Of a DNA stretch of 64,000 bases, positions 32,306 to 45,800 are shown piece by piece. Location of the stretch: NCBI GenBank assembly GCA_902806575.1, contig CADCXD010000011.1, positions 2,170,001 to 2,234,000 of the forward strand. The letters are read 5' to 3'. The notes under the pieces are model-generated. The model was not told the origin of the DNA and did no database searches. It saw only the letters and a list, made by a program, of their open reading frames with translations. Every line of letters starts with the position of its first letter. Position 1 is the stretch's first letter. A program made the position numbers and the translations under genes. The DNA is from Jackrogersella multiformis. Taxonomy: Eukaryota; Ascomycota; Sordariomycetes; Xylariales; Hypoxylaceae.

Positions 32306-34372
32306 ATGCAACAGCGCATGCGTGGGGCTGGGTATGTGAATCCCCTCTTAATGCAGATCTCGGTCTCGGTCTCGGTATTATCTCTAACAGCTTAGAATAT
32401 AGACGTCACGAAGTTGCCGATGATTCCTTTGGTTTTGTCCTCCCTGGCGCCGAGGCATCTTCCTCTCCCCCCGAACCAGCCCTTCCACCGCCGCCACCAC
32501 AATCCGCCCCTCGGTCGGAGCCTAATACCTCTGCGAAGCGACGACGATTAAACCCGGAGGCTATTTTGACAAGCTCCCAGCCACCATCAAGTGCAACTAG
32601 ACCGCCGAGAAGGACATCAGCCCGGCTTAGCGAAGCCAAGTCAGATCCTTACAATGCTGTTCAAGACGACAGTCCCGAAAACGTGGCAGATCCTCCCGTA
32701 GAATCCCCCGAAGAACCTTCAGCAGCTTCAATTCCAACACCTCTAGAGCCAACAAATGAAGACCAAACATTAGATTTTATAGCGGCGGTGACACAGCGCC
32801 CAGGGTCTCGCGGATCCGAAGCTTCTCGGTTGTCTACGGGGATTATAGCCGAAGAGGTCACTGAAAGCCCAGCCGAAGCCCCGGGCAGTGGTCAGAGACG
32901 TTCTATCAGAATTACCGAAAGTGCGACCCAGAGCGCGAAATTACTCAGAACTATCACCGATGAGGACTTCGGGCCTACGGGCGAGTTCACTTTATCATCG
33001 CCCCTAGCACGGAAGAGTAGGATCAGTGGTGCCACCGCTGGCGCCACGTCTGCGAAATCAACTCGGACAGCCACGAGAGCGTCAGCGAACCTTGCGGATG
33101 ATGATATAACCACGGGTCCTACACGATCCACGCGGAGTCGAAATAGAATAAGCACCCCCCCCAGTATTGTAGATGCACTATCTTCCCCTCCCGAGGCTGC
33201 AGGTACTGCTAGTCCAAAAAAAACCAAGCCAAGGGAGTCAAAACCCATCGCCAAGCCACCTGAAGCCAAAGGAAAAGGCAAAATAGTTGAAAAAGAGCCC
33301 CAGGGAGAAGAAGCACAAGCCGAAAATGAAGAAGCTGCCGAGGAAATCGATGTTCAAACGGCTGCTCGAAAGATTGGTCGAAAACGCCCACGTCCTAGTC
33401 CTAGTCCACCCCGAGAAGCATCCCCAGAGCTACACTCTAGAGTCGTCGAGAACACTCACCCAAAGAAGATAAGCAGACAGAAAAGGGTGCAAGATAGTCC
33501 AGCAAAACAGTCACATCCTAAGCCACCGAAGAGCAAGAATAAGGTGGCTACGAGAAGACGAAGTGACGGTGAAGCAATTCCCATTATTGTGCAGAGATAT
33601 ACAAAACCAGTTCACGCGAACGAAGAAGACACCGACGCTGATATCCTCGATACCGATATTCCATTTGCCAATCGTGGCGGCGTCAACGTAATCGACGTGC
33701 TATCGCAAATATGCGATGAGGTCATCGACTCTAGCTTGGAGAAGCTCCACGAGGCGGCTGTTAATGCGAAGGACTCAGCTACAAAAAGGGAGTTCAGGAC
33801 AAAGCTCCGAGCTCTGGAGGCATTTCAAGAGGAACTTCGGACACGACTTTTAGAACATGTAAGTCTCTATAAAAGCATCAATTCATGAATATCAGCTTAT
33901 AATAATGTAGACTATTGCCCTCGATACTATGCATGCGCTTAAGAAGCGAGTGCGGTCGGTCCAAAAAGAGAAGCTTACGCTTCGAACAGAAATTATGAAA
34001 ATTCGGGCAGAGAGAGAGGAGGTAGCTCTGAAGATGGACGCAGTGAGGATTCGGCACGAAACGGCGAACAGGGAATCACTAGTGCGTCTATCAAAGATCA
34101 TAGTCCTATCGTTTTTACTAATACCGTGCTAGCACCGACTAGGGCTCTCCTCCGCGATGGACGATATCGAGTTAGCTATCGAGAACGGGAAATCAGCTCC
34201 AGATCTCAACCCGAGGGAACAGAAGGCAGCAGAGTTGTCGAATCTGGAGCTATTGGTTTCAAGAGTTGTTGGCCAGGCTAGTGCTGCCAGCGACGGCGGT
34301 GGAAACCTCAAGCAGATCAAAGACTTCAACGCCTTCCTTGAGCGCGCTGCTGCTGTTCTCGAGCGAAGGTAG
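32306..34372 (+). CDS. probable inner kinetochore subunit CENP-U/Ame1 (AT-hook-like, Mis17 family)
   Basis: Exons 32306-32331, 32391-33858, 33911-34081 and 34133-34372 encode 634 residues. The N-terminus MQQRMRGAG joins DDSFGFVLPG and KRRRLNPE, then a long disordered Ser/Pro/Arg-rich region with AT-hook-like RKRPRP. The conserved part is C-terminal: NVIDVLSQICDEVIDSSLEKL, FQEELRTRLLEHTIALDTMH and a long coiled coil (KKRVRSVQKEKLTLRTEI...), ending NAFLERAAAVLERR. This pattern matches my recollection of fungal Ame1/CENP-U proteins, which link centromeric chromatin to the Mis12 complex through the CCAN. The start is uncertain: upstream in-frame codons read GREER before the first Met and may belong to a further exon. 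If not Ame1, it is another coiled-coil chromatin protein. Confidence 0.6.
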
Positions 34373-35584
34373 TGAGTGGATGAACGAACCTAATAAGATA
34401 AGGGGTTTGCTCTAGCTGATAAATATTTTATATCATGTACCGCCTCGCTGTTACCTTGAGTGGTAACACTACAGCTAGCTCTTTAGATGGCAACTCGTCC
34501 TCAAGACATTAGAGAGAATATGAGCATTGCAACCCACAGCGTATTGGAAGACTTATTTCTTGACTGCGGCTGAAATGGCCGACGGATCAACATGTAACTG
34601 ACCATCAGGTAATAGATCTGCCCTCCATGTGGGTAGATATTAGTAGACCGCCAAGCTTTCGATTTTACATTCAACTCGACTGGAAGATCCTGGATGAATC
34701 GTCGTCGTACTGTACTGTACTGCACGTCATCTATAATATGATGGTCTATGACTCCAGCATGCAGAGTAGGTATTAGATGAATGCGCGCAACTTGTGGGAG
34801 GATCACAATGTCGCAAGCTACCTAGTCGATCTCCTCTCTCGCACCCTTGCGATATTCATAGATTTGGCCCTCCTCTTCCCAAAAAATAACGAAAAGAGAT
34901 CCAAAAATCGAGCCATCATGACCCCCACCCACGTTAGAGACCTAGGGAGAAACAACGCCACAAACAATTTGACGTGTATAATATCAAAATCTAAGTGGAA
35001 GCACATCCAGAGACAGTTCCTTCTTTGTTGATATCTCTCATGTTTTTTAGGACACCGCTTGGCAGTTCTTCTATCTAGATTATTCTATGAATCACTGCTC
35101 TATATACTTCGTACTATGTGCGGAAATATAAACGAATGAGGGGGGGACACACAACTTTACCTGGGTATCCAATATAAAACTTTCATTAAACCCGTCGACT
35201 GATGCTGTGCGGCATAATATGGAACGCCTATAACCCCACCGTGGAGATTTCCCAGGTTCCAATACCTAAATACGGCTTGAAAGCGTCAGCTATTGCCTTA
35301 AGCCGCCTTGGCCAGCACCAACACGGACGATCTCGAATAGCCAAATCCCATCGTATGGGGCAACCGCAACCGCATAACAGCTGGTAATAACGACTCAGCC
35401 TCGTCGGGCTATTTATACATTATATTACTTCATCGTCTGTTGAATAAATTTTAAAAAGTTTTTACTCCTTTCTATTCTTCATCCCCTTCGTACACTCATT
35501 TTTCTTCCAGTAATACATATCAGCTTTCAACTTGACCTACCTCTTATCGTCGCGAACCTTGGAGGCGATCTTCCAGCCGACGTC
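34373..35584. other. intergenic
   Basis: A 101-codon minus ORF at 34501-34806 and several about 60-80 codon ORFs lack motifs and are not supported. The right 300 bp has promoter-like CT-rich stretches before the membrane-protein gene. Confidence 0.45.
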
Positions 35585-36379
35585 ATGGCGAAACAAGAAT
35601 ACCCGTACAAGAAGAGGATCAACGTCACCGCCTGGGTTTTGCAGTTCCTCATCTGTATAATCCTCATGATTTCGTCGGCATGGCTGCTGTCGACTATGAA
35701 CTCGAAGGAGGACGGCCAATATTCTAAGATCTTCACGTAAGCGTTTCACGATTTCGAATAGGGGGATGTGGATGTGGGTGCACGGAAATGGAAAATGAGC
35801 TGACGCCAGACTGAAAAATCTACAGCACCGCCGCCGGGCTCCAAATCGCCATCGTCGGCCTAAACGTAGTCCTGAATGTCGTCGAGATCATCCTAATTTC
35901 CAAGAAGCGCATGCCACCGGCGTTATACCTATCGAGCGCGTGCATGAAATGTGCCATCTGGGGTATCTTAACCATTATCAGCATAGCTGCAGCAGCGATG
36001 GTCTCCCTCTTCTTAACCTTGATCCTATTGTACGTACCGCCTATCCAGACCCAGCTAGACTATTAGTGCGAAGTGCCTAGGTAGATCATGTAACTGACAC
36101 GTGCGGTATAGCTTGACGTCCCTCGCACAGCTCATCCACGGCGCAATAATCGTCCACCGCAAGCGAAAGGGCACCTTAACAGGCGGCAAGTACGCTCGCG
36201 CCCCGGAGGCCAATGATGCACCGCATGACGGATACTACCACTCGAACGCCAGCACCGAGTACAAGCCGGCCTCTCCCTTCGTGGAACAGCCATTTAAGTA
36301 CGGCAACTCCGCGACCGCCTACTCCCCGCAGATGCCCGAGAGCACGTACGAGATGGATAACCGGGCCCGCGGCTTGTAG
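35585..36379 (+). CDS. four-TM small membrane protein, function unknown
   Basis: Three exons, 35585-35736, 35826-36029 and 36112-36379, encode 207 residues with phase-consistent GT-AG introns. Hydrophobic segments lie at about 14-36 (VLQFLICIILMISSAWLL), 55-75 (LQIAIVGLNVVLNVVEIILI), 92-118 (AIWGILTIISIAAAAMVSLF) and 119-135. A soluble, Tyr-rich cytosolic-type tail follows, ending EMDNRARGL. The layout resembles MARVEL-type or related fungal tetraspan proteins, but no diagnostic residue is visible. Location is probably plasma or endomembrane. Confidence 0.75.
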
Positions 36380-38837
36380 TCCAAGTCCTGTGGCATAATG
36401 GACTGTGTGGTATGATTGAAGGATTGAAGCACTACATCGAGGATGGGTGATATTCGTTTCGTGCGTATGCTTGCTCGCTCGCTCTCCCGCTCGTCGAAGA
36501 GACGAAGGCTGGTTCGGTACGATCGGACTCGGCTCGACCACAACTGTACATTATGATATCTGCATATTATGCGATTCCTTGCGTTGGCATAGGCACAATG
36601 GCGTTTGCACAGTGGCGTTTATGAGGATTATCGATAGACATTAATAGAAGATACAGTACAAGGGAGGGGTGCTCACCTAAGCCCTTATAAAACAACTGCA
36701 GATTGTACAACATCTGAGTGATCATTTAGATGCGTAGGTGAGATTCGTAAGATTTAATGGTGACCCAAGTACCTACCTAGGAGATACGTGGAAGTATGGG
36801 AGCGGCTTGATATATGACGATATCTGCCTACCTAGGTACATAATACTTAACTTTATAGATGTAAGTCTAGAGTCTACACTAGAGTTGTCTAAGACATAAA
36901 TCTATTTTACAAAGTGACGCGTAGTGTCGTAACACAAGAACCGAACCCAAGATGCCAAGGTCTTAAGTTGGTTAGCCCGAGTCTAGCCGATGTCGGAATT
37001 CGGCAAGCAGGTTCTAGGCGCAGCTCCACGTGCTGTAGGCGGTCCGAACGTCTGGGGCCGGGGCTAGCCATCAAGCTTTTTGACAACCAAAAGAGAAGGA
37101 GACCTGGAATTAGACTTAAATAAATCCACGGATGTACCTGTTAAAGCTAGCCCTATTTACACTAGTTATGTATAGCCTGGACGATCTACGTCTCTCTGCT
37201 GCGGATACACTACAGATGTTCATGTCGTCGAGGTAGATCAATATAAAGACATACATTAGACTTGCCGGAACTTACCTAAGCTAACGAGGGTCTGCATAGC
37301 ACCCTAAGTACCTAGGTATTAACGTACGACCTACAGCTTTTTTTGTTGGTAGCCCTGGACTTTGTATTGCGGGATTGGGGGGGATGACGGGGAAATAGGT
37401 ACCGCCCGCTAGGTAGGTAGCTAGCATGTTTCATAGCCACGGCCAGCATGAATTCGTGTACAAGGAGGGCATAGCCACTCTCCCAATATCTACGTAGTAC
37501 CTAGATACCTGGTAATCTTTCAATCAAACTGTGCATCCTACCTACGTACCTAGGCAGCTAGGTAGGTACCTAGATATATTAATTAAAAGTCCGTATCTGC
37601 GTAATGCAGGTCTATAGGGCTCTGTGACGACCGCTTTGATATTGCTCATATATATACCGGCGCTTAGACCTAAGCGGACTGACCGACTGATAAGTCATTA
37701 ATTTTTCAGCTGGGTTGGAATCTAGGGTCAACGAATCTAGCTGTCTAGAGCGTAACAGAGTAGCTACCCCCCATATCAAAGGTACCAAGGTCGGGCATCG
37801 TGGAGAAATGATTGGCTATGTGCAAGTTACAACCCCATCATTCCCACATATGTGCTGTGCCTTAGTTAGGGTACCTATCATGCATCAGAAACAGACGCAT
37901 TATAAACAGGTCGGTATGAGACGTATGAATACATTTGAGGGCGCCACATCCAATGGTTTGGACAACGCAAGTGCTTACGACGAGATGATGACCACCAACT
38001 GACAACCTACCTCGGTACTTAGGTATCTTACCTAATAAGTCTTAGAGATAGACGTGCACGTACGGCATTCTAAGGTAAGTACAGACCCTCAGGACTCCAA
38101 ACCTGAAGTACCTAGGTACCTAGGTAGGTACGGTAAATGCTACCAAGGTACATAGTACCAGGCACACTTACACGAAGGATCTTTAATCCAAAGAACCCCG
38201 GCCAACGACTTATATCAACAAGCTTTTGTGGCTTGCAGATAGGTTGGCGCCAGTCCGTTTCCAATCTTGCCAATCATGGCAAGGGTCCCATACAAGCTCA
38301 CGCACCCTTGGAAGTTCCCCCTAGAATACCTAGGTACACTGGTACATACCTAGTAGGAAACCTGTTAAGGTTCTAACCTAGGGTCTTGGGCCCCTGCTCG
38401 CGATCAGGTATGAGGTATCCATATGATTACCACCTGGGCACCTACCTACGGTATGTAGGTACATTGGTAGGGTAGGTACGTTGCTTGTAGCCTGTACGCC
38501 CAACTCAGGGCAATCATGATGGATCAGACAGACATTGGACGATTGGACGTATTAAGGCAGGTAGGATGCATTGGGCTGCCTCCCAGACTTACCATATTCC
38601 AATATCCCGTATGCCGTTATATCCGCCGAGTAGATAAAGGGTTCCCTCCCCCCTCTCTTTCAAACATACAAAAGAGATTCCCTCACCGCTCTTATCTTTC
38701 ACTCGTATATCTCTCGCCATAGTCGCCCATTACAGTCACTATCAGTCAGTTAGTAACCAGTCAGTTAGTCAATCCATCCTCTTCCTCGTTACCAACGTAG
38801 GTTCTAAGACCAATCTCTCAAAAGATTCATCATCAAG
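36380..38837. other. long intergenic region rich in CCTAGGTA palindromes
   Basis: 2.4 kb with no supported gene. It is the densest part of the window for ACCTAGGT-type motifs: near 36773, 36827, 37306, 37494-37575, 38107-38131, 38327 and 38440-38480. Short ORFs cross the motifs and lack coding signs. The last 150 bp are CT-rich and look like the promoter/5' UTR of the small Cys-rich gene. Confidence 0.55.
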
Positions 38838-39124
38838 ATGCCTTCCCCTCAAGAGCCTCAGCAGCAAGCTCCCATGGAGATGACCTCCACCACTGGCGTC
38901 GTTACTCAGCAGCCTGTAAGTTGTCTTTCTCCCGTCCTTATCACCAGATACCTACCTCGATAGGCAAGGTTGCGCGCAAACCAACCGGGGCAAATCAATT
39001 GACACCGTGGTTTCAAATATAGACTTCTGAGCCCCAACCCGAGTTCGGAAACATGCGTGGTGGTGAGGAGGCTGGCTGCGAGATCTGCTGTGGTCTCTGC
39101 GCCTGCGACGAGGGCTGCTGCTAG
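38838..39124 (+). CDS. small Cys-rich C-terminus protein (59 aa)
   Basis: Two exons, 38838-38915 and 39023-39124, too short to be seen as one open frame, encode 59 residues. The N-terminal half is Gln/Met/Thr-rich and hydrophilic (EMTSTTGVVTQQP). The intron is phase 0. The last 18 residues are a cysteine cluster, CEICCGLCACDEGCC, ending in Cys-Cys. There is no signal peptide. Small fungal proteins with such a tail exist; the cluster could bind metal or be palmitoylated. A strong CT-rich 5' UTR, typical of highly expressed fungal genes, precedes the ATG. Function unknown. Confidence 0.7.
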
Positions 39125-40270
39125 ACCCAGTCGACCATTGACGACCTCCCCCGCTGCTATCGCCTTGAGGATATTTTCCCACAATGCCGTGAAACGGGTA
39201 CTACCTTACAATTAATCAATAGCTCGTCGCACAAAACGACTGGTACCCCGCATCGAACTATTACGAGCATAATCATGCACGGGTATGTCAGCGCGGAGAC
39301 ACTTGGCGATATTTGCGGCATTCGGGATCAATTATGTGACCATGGTGGCAGAGTGATGTGAGGTGGATGAGTTACTGAGAATTGCTTTCTGTCAATAGAA
39401 ATCTTCAACGAAATGCCATGATTATACCAACTAATGCTTTGTTCGAACCTAGCGATGAATGTTAGTTTCTCGGGCCATGATATTTGGTATGACAAGTGCC
39501 AAGAGGGTGCCGGTAATCAAGTCTGAACCAATTCGCCATGTGTCGAGCGTCTTCGGTCGCCAGTATATCCTCTATAGCCTCCGTCCACGATATAAAAGAT
39601 ACTACAATGTCAACCACAACAACGGAAGTAAGATGAAGTCAAGCAGATGTTCTATTTCGGAACCAACTTGTCGAAATAAGCATTTGCCTATGTCTTGGCG
39701 ATCTCTTGGCGGGCATGTCCTAAGTGCTGTCAAACTGGACCCTGATTCCGCCATCCTGTCACGTATCGTGTTGTAATATGCGCCATTGGTAGGGTCTTTT
39801 TCGCTGATCCTCTTGGAGGATGGATTGGGAATTCGGACCCTGCCCAAGACCGAATTTACGCGATTCATTCGTCCAAACTTGCACCATTTCGCTCTCCAAA
39901 TGCTTCATCTGAAACATACGTACATTGCCACGAGAATACCACGTTTTCCTTTTTCTTCTTTTCTTATTCTATTTCAGGTGTTTTGTTGGTACTTACATAT
40001 TCTTCACCGCTCCCAAAATGCTAGATCTGTGTTCTTAGAAAGAAAAAAAAAAGTTTGACAATTTACCGAGTTTCGCTACCTGCAGTGAAATGCGCCTCTG
40101 TCTCGCTTAATGCACCACGAGAAGGAAACCGTAGATAAATCTTGGCGGTGTGAAGAAATGAAACCTACCCAATCACATCGTCTCCGCATTCTGCCGCACA
40201 GAGCGAGAGTACTTAAGTAGTTTTTACAAATTCTGCGATGTGCACCAATCAACGACGATGTACAATTCAA
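39125..40270. other. intergenic
   Basis: Overlapping ORFs of about 90-105 codons on both strands at 39459-40058 lack motifs and are not supported. The right end is the upstream region of the tRNA gene. Confidence 0.45.
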
Positions 40271-40341
40271 GGTTTCCTAGTGTAATGGTTATCACTGCGG
40301 ATTCTGATTCCGCCGATCTGGGTTCGATTCCCAGGGAGACC
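40271..40341 (+). tRNA. tRNA-Gln (anticodon CUG)
   Basis: A full cloverleaf can be drawn. Acceptor GGTTTCC pairs with GGAGACC (one T-G pair). The anticodon stem GCGGA/TCCGC encloses loop TTCTGAT with anticodon CTG. The T-arm is CTGGG-TTCGATT-CCCAG with a canonical B box. There is no intron. A run of five T at 40342-40346 is a standard RNA polymerase III terminator. Confidence 0.95.
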
Positions 40342-40346
40342 TTTTT

Positions 40347-40862
40347 GGGTTTTTTGTCTTCTGGTTCGTCAATTGCGCATTTCTATTGATATCTTTTTTA
40401 CGAGGGGCTAAATAAGTCGCATAGATCTACTTAGTTCGTAGCTAAGAGATTGGATTGGGATCTCTTTCCACAGCTACGACGTACTAGATGTTAAAATCAT
40501 TTATGCTTAACTTTATTCGCCTTGATCCAGTTCATCGGGTTCGTGATACGTAGGGACTTGGTGCGATTGGATTGGATAGACGTCATGCCTTCTTCATATT
40601 ATCATTTTGTATTTAGAATGACTTTTATCCGGGACCACTGAAGTATATACATTTTTGGAGATGTTCAATACAAGCAAGTATAATACAATCGCATCCAGTA
40701 GATCTGCCGTGGGTGGTACTGCCACACCCTGGATTTCACATTATAGCTATGCATCATCCCTTAGGTATCTCATAAGCTTCATATCTAGACGTTGCGCCCG
40801 TCATAGAGTATACATACCTGGGTACCTAAGTAGGTACTGCTAGATCGAAGACCATGTCCTCG
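40347..40862. other. intergenic
   Basis: Nothing supported between the tRNA terminator and the 3' end of the twin-CX9C gene. A CCTGGGTACCTAAGTAGGTAC motif cluster lies near 40817-40837. Confidence 0.5.
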
Positions 40863-41980
40863 TCACTTCTTCTTCTCGTTCTCATCGTTGCCGCGGAAAA
40901 CCCCGCTAAGTTTATCCCACAACGTCTCCTCGCCTCTCCGCTTCCGCTCCATCCTCTCCTCCGCCTGTTTCTGCCACAAGTCCTGCACCGCCGCGGCGAC
41001 CTCGCGCTTCGCGCGCCACTCCGCGCGGATGGCTTGCTCTTCTGCGGCCCGGTCTTCTTCGGGAACTTTCTTCAACCGGGATCGTAGCGTCTCCCGCTGT
41101 TCCTTCGTCAGCTCCCCCTCCGCCGGCTGCTGCATCTGTGGCTGCAGCTGGTCCGGCTTCGATATTAGCGGCGGGAACTTGGGCAGCGGGCGCCCTTCCT
41201 TCTTCGCGGCGATGATCTCGGCTTCTTGCGTTAGCATGCGGTGGTATAGCGTGTCGGCGTGCAGCTGGATTTCTTCTTCGACTTCGGGGGAGCGGTCGAG
41301 GGTCGATAGATAACCCAGGGCTTTTAGCAGTCTCTGTAAGGTAGTGAATAAGTAACCAATTAGCCTAGCCTACACCTACTAATTCCTAATATGCAATATA
41401 GAGCAGCTGTATGTAGAGAATCGGAATAGGAAAATCAAATCATGCCACCTACAGTCTGCATCATGTAGCACCTCTCAAACTTCTTGATCTCGGTGCGGCA
41501 CATGGTGAAGCGCTCGGTGATAGTCGGGCTGTTCATGCACTGGCGCCAGTCGACCTGCTCCAGCGCACAGTTCTCCAGGGCGGCCTTGCCGATCTGGCTC
41601 TTGCGCTCCTTGTAGCCCTCGAGGACGTCCATCAGCTTCTCGTGCTCGGTCTTGGTCTCGGCCTCGATCTCCGCCAGCGGCCGGTACGTCTTCCACAGGT
41701 GCGCGTAGCGGCCGTCCTGGAACTGGCTCTCGCGGGGCACGCCCCCGGTCCGGATCCTCCTCTCCTCGCTCTCCTTCTCCTCCCGCTCGGCTTCGGCCCG
41801 GGCGGCGGCTTCGGCCGCCGCCACCTGATCCTTCGTCGGGGGCGCGGCCTGCTGCGCGGTGCTGTACTTCACGGGCGATTCCCGCTCGAGGAATTCGCGG
41901 AGCTTGGGGTCGAGCTTGCCCAGCGGGTCGGCGCCCTCGCCGCTCGAGCTCGAGGTCCAGAGACTGTCCCACCAGCCCAT
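40863..41980 (-). CDS. twin CX9C (CHCH-like) protein, probably mitochondrial intermembrane space
   Basis: Two exons, 41980-41453 and 41333-40863, encode 332 residues; the intron is phase 0 (GTAGGT...TTACAG). The start MGWWDSLW was chosen because upstream in-frame codons lack an ATG. Residues about 136-175 hold two C-x9-C pairs, CALEQVDWRQC and CRTEIKKFERC, the hallmark of Mia40-dependent intermembrane-space proteins. Before and after lie long charged helices rich in Glu/Lys/Arg (AAEAAARAEAEREEKE; LRSRLKKVPEEDRAAEEQ). The last part (ETLWDKLSGVFRGNDENEKKK) is amphipathic. No specific member is identified. The high GC of exon 1 creates long spurious ORFs on other frames. Confidence 0.8.
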
Positions 41981-42577
41981 GGCGGATCGCAAGGTAGGCT
42001 TATATTGGAGAGATAATTGTCGGTTGGCTCCGTAGAGCTCATTGGGAGGAGGGAACTTGAGCGATGACCTTCAAAGTGCGTAATGGATGCCACAAAAAGT
42101 TCGTTATCGTTATCGTTTTCTAGGAGTGGATTTATATGCATTTATAAGGTACCTAGGGTATTTAGTTAGCTATCGAGGATGACATAACCCCCCCTCCCAC
42201 CCCACTGTACACCCCAGCGACGACATTCTACACTTACACAATTATACCTTCTTCAGATAGAATACTAAACATCTCCATCTTCGTCTTCGTCATTTATCTA
42301 AGGTGGAACCATTTTTCTGCTTGTATCGAGAACCTTTATTTCCCTAAGTAAATATACCTATTCTTATAGTCTGCTTACAGCTCAATGGATTTCACATAGC
42401 CTAGGCTTATGTCCACACAGAAGTCAATTATGACGGATCATCTTAGAGCAGGTAATAAGGTAGGTAGGCAGACATTCGGCTCTTCGTATTCCTGACATCT
42501 GTTTCTCCGACACCGTACCTCTACCTCAAACGTGCTATGCTATACAATACCAAGCTCGTTCTAAACTTCCTTTTTTG
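41981..42577. other. promoter of the CX9C gene and left flank of the retrotransposon
   Basis: Normal base composition up to the TTTTG target site at 42573-42577, showing that the AT bias starts inside the element. No gene is supported. Confidence 0.55.
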
Positions 42578-42890
42578 TGTGACAAGGGCAATAGGGCTTG
42601 GAACTGTAGTTCAATTTCGAATTATAATTCTTTATAATCTTAAGGTCCTTGCCTTTTATCTCTTCTTACGAAGCGAGGCGTAATAATTTATATATATATA
42701 ATTTAAATATCTTTTTAAGCGTCGTTAGCGCCCTTTTATTCTTATTAGTTTAATTTTATATATATTAATTAAATCTTTTAATTAACTTTATTTAATAACT
42801 TTATTTTATAAGTTTTAATATATTTTATATTAATTAATATATATATATATATTAATTATATTTTACTTCGTAAAATTTATCCGTATAATA
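42578..42890 (+). repeat. 5' LTR, mutated
   Basis: Starts TGTGACAAGGGC and ends CCGTATAATA. The first 30-40 bases are almost unmutated relative to the solo LTR; after that nearly every C and G outside CG is T or A. For example, solo CATACTCTGCTTCGTGG appears here as TATATTTTACTTCGTAA. Confidence 0.93.
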
Positions 42891-45800
42891 TTAATTTTTT
42901 TTTTTAATATTTAACTTTAAGCATTTTAAAAAATTATAAAATCACGAGGTTTATCGGCGTGTTACTTATAAAATAACTTAATTATTATTTTTACTTTATT
43001 ATTAAATATATATTTATAAAGTTCTTAAATTTAATACCTTTTAACCGGTTAACCTTTTCATTTAATAAGATACTTTACTTTACTTTAATTTTTAATAAAA
43101 TTTATAACTTATTTTACTTAATAATCTTTAAGCTTTATTAAGGTTACCTTACGTAAAACTTAATTAAAATTAAAAAGTTTTTAATTATTAACGTAATAAA
43201 GTTTAATAAATAAAATATAAAACGAATTATATATTTTTTAACCTTTAAGTAAAATAAGTTTCACCGTTATAAAAAAGATTATTTATTAAATCTTAAAAAA
43301 TCTTAAAAGTTTTTTATTTAATTTCTTAATAAAACGTTTTATCTTAATATTTTTTACATTAAACATTATAAGTTATTTCTTTTAAAAAATTAATATATCT
43401 TTTTATCGTTTATTTATTTATTCTTTTATTCGTTAATAACTTTATTTTAAATATTTTTATACTTTTTAATATATTTATATTATTTAATATATATATAATT
43501 TATTTTTTAAATTACGTAAAATATTCGTAAAAAAGTTATAAACGGTTAAATAATAATTATAATTAATATAAAAAAATATAAGTTATATTAATAATAAAGT
43601 AATATTATTATAAATAAATTTAATTATTACGAGAAAGTTTTCTTAATTACTTATTTTATAATTAATAAAGGTTTTAAAATAAACCTTTAAAATTTAATTA
43701 AAACGTTTTATTTAATTATCGATTTATAAGTAAAACGTAATGCTTATACGGGATTTAATTTTTATTAATTTAAAAAAGTTTTTTTAAATATAAAAAATAA
43801 ACCTAAAGTTTTTATTAAAAATAATATTTAATAATACGCCATATAATCTTTAATATTATTTAATAAAGATTTTAATTAAATTATCGGATTTCTTTTTTTT
43901 TACCTTAAAAAGAATAAAGTAAGTTATTTTTAAAAATAAATTTATTATTACTTAAATAAAGTTATAACCGTTTAATAAAAAAAAATTTATAATAAAGTTT
44001 ATTATTATTATTAATTAAGGTTTATAATGTAATTTTATTAATTAAAAATATCCGTATAAAACGTAATAAGGAATTTTATTTTATTAATATTTTAAATAAC
44101 CTTATACGTAATCCCGGATAATATTTTTAATATTTAACTATTAAAAGTTTCGGATAATTAATTTTAAAGTTTTATTTATTTTTATATATCCGGTAATAAA
44201 AGTATTATATTTAAAAGAAATGATTTTTTTTTAAAGTTTTATAAGTATTTAAAACTTACTTTTTCGGTATAAAAAATTATCTTAAAAAATAACGTTTTTA
44301 AAAGGATTTATAATTTACGTAATATATTTTAAATCGTTAATAACTATTTTTTTAAATTTTTTTATGAAATTAAAAACTTAATTAAAGATAATAAAATTAT
44401 ATAATCTTTTTAATATAATAAAAACGGTTATTAAAAAAGTAAATAAAGTTCTTTAAAAGTGCGAAAAATATTTATCTTATAAAACCGATTTTATAAGTTA
44501 ATCTTTAACTCCTTTTTTCTTAAGTTAATATTACGATAATTTAAAAAAAATATCAACTTTATTATTTTATTTTCTTAATTAATAATTAATAATAAATTAA
44601 TATAATAATAATTTTTATACTTATTAAACTTAACGTCGATTTAAAACTTTAATCGTTATAAAATAAGTTAAATTTTAATAATTAAAGTAAACTTTAATTT
44701 AATATTTAACACTTTTTAAATATTAATGCTATTTTTTAAAAAAATTTATTATAATTAATAATTCCTTATTATAAATTTTATAATTTATTTTTATTAACGT
44801 AAATTTACGAGAATAATAAGCTATTAATTTAAACTTACTTTATTTATTTTTTTTAAAAAAAACGACGTTAATAATATAATCCGATATATCGGCTTTAATA
44901 TAAGTTTATTTTAAAGGATTAAAATATATTATAATAAAAACCTAAATAAACCGGGATTTAAGTTTTTTAAAGGATTTATTTATTTCCTTCGTTTACCTTT
45001 AATCCTTTTTATTTCCTTTATTTACGTTAATAATCGGTTTTATTATCTCCGAAAATTTCTTTATAAATCGTTAATAAAAGTTTATAAAACCGATAAACTA
45101 TTAAGATTCCTTAAAAGATTTAAGTGTTTTTTAATTATTAATATAATGGATTTTATTTTAAGCTATTAAAATGCCATTTACTTCGATAATATATCTTAAA
45201 AAGTTTACTTTTTACACTCTTTAAAAATACTTCTATAAGTTAACCGTTAAATAATATTTTATAAGTCTTTTTAAAACTTTTTTAATAATCTTATTATATT
45301 CCTTTATTATATTTATATAAATAAAAAAATCATTTAAATATATTAAAAAGCTTAAATCGATAAGATTTTAAAAAATATTATTCATTATTAATTAAAAGGT
45401 TACGAGAATATTAATTAATTTAAATAACATTATTAAGTATTTAAAAAAGCTATACTTATAATAAATTATTATTTTTCACTTATTTTTTTCCTTAATTTTA
45501 ATTAATTAAAATTTTAACTTAAAGTTAATCTTTATAAATTACTTCGTAATTTTAAAGTAAACTTATAATTCTAATATTAATAATATAAAATAACGGATAA
45601 AAATAATAATATTATTTAAGCTTTAATAATTAATTATTAATTTAAAAGGATTTTAAAGATCGGGTTTATTAATAAATATTATAAATGTTATATAAAATAA
45701 AATTAATTTCCAGATTCGGTTATTATTAATTATTTTATTTAATTATAGTTTAAATATATTAAGTTCCTTTTTACTTATAACGTAAAAAGGTCCTTAAAAA

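Noticed and set aside
34501..34806. 101-codon minus ORF between the kinetochore and membrane-protein genes
   Set aside because: No family signature or splice signals; composition not coding-like.
39459..40058. ORFs of 88-105 codons on both strands
   Set aside because: They overlap each other and carry no motif or intron evidence.
41475..42016. Long ORFs of 124-165 codons overlapping the CX9C gene in other frames
   Set aside because: Shadows of GC-rich exon 1; the frame with the twin CX9C motif is the real one.
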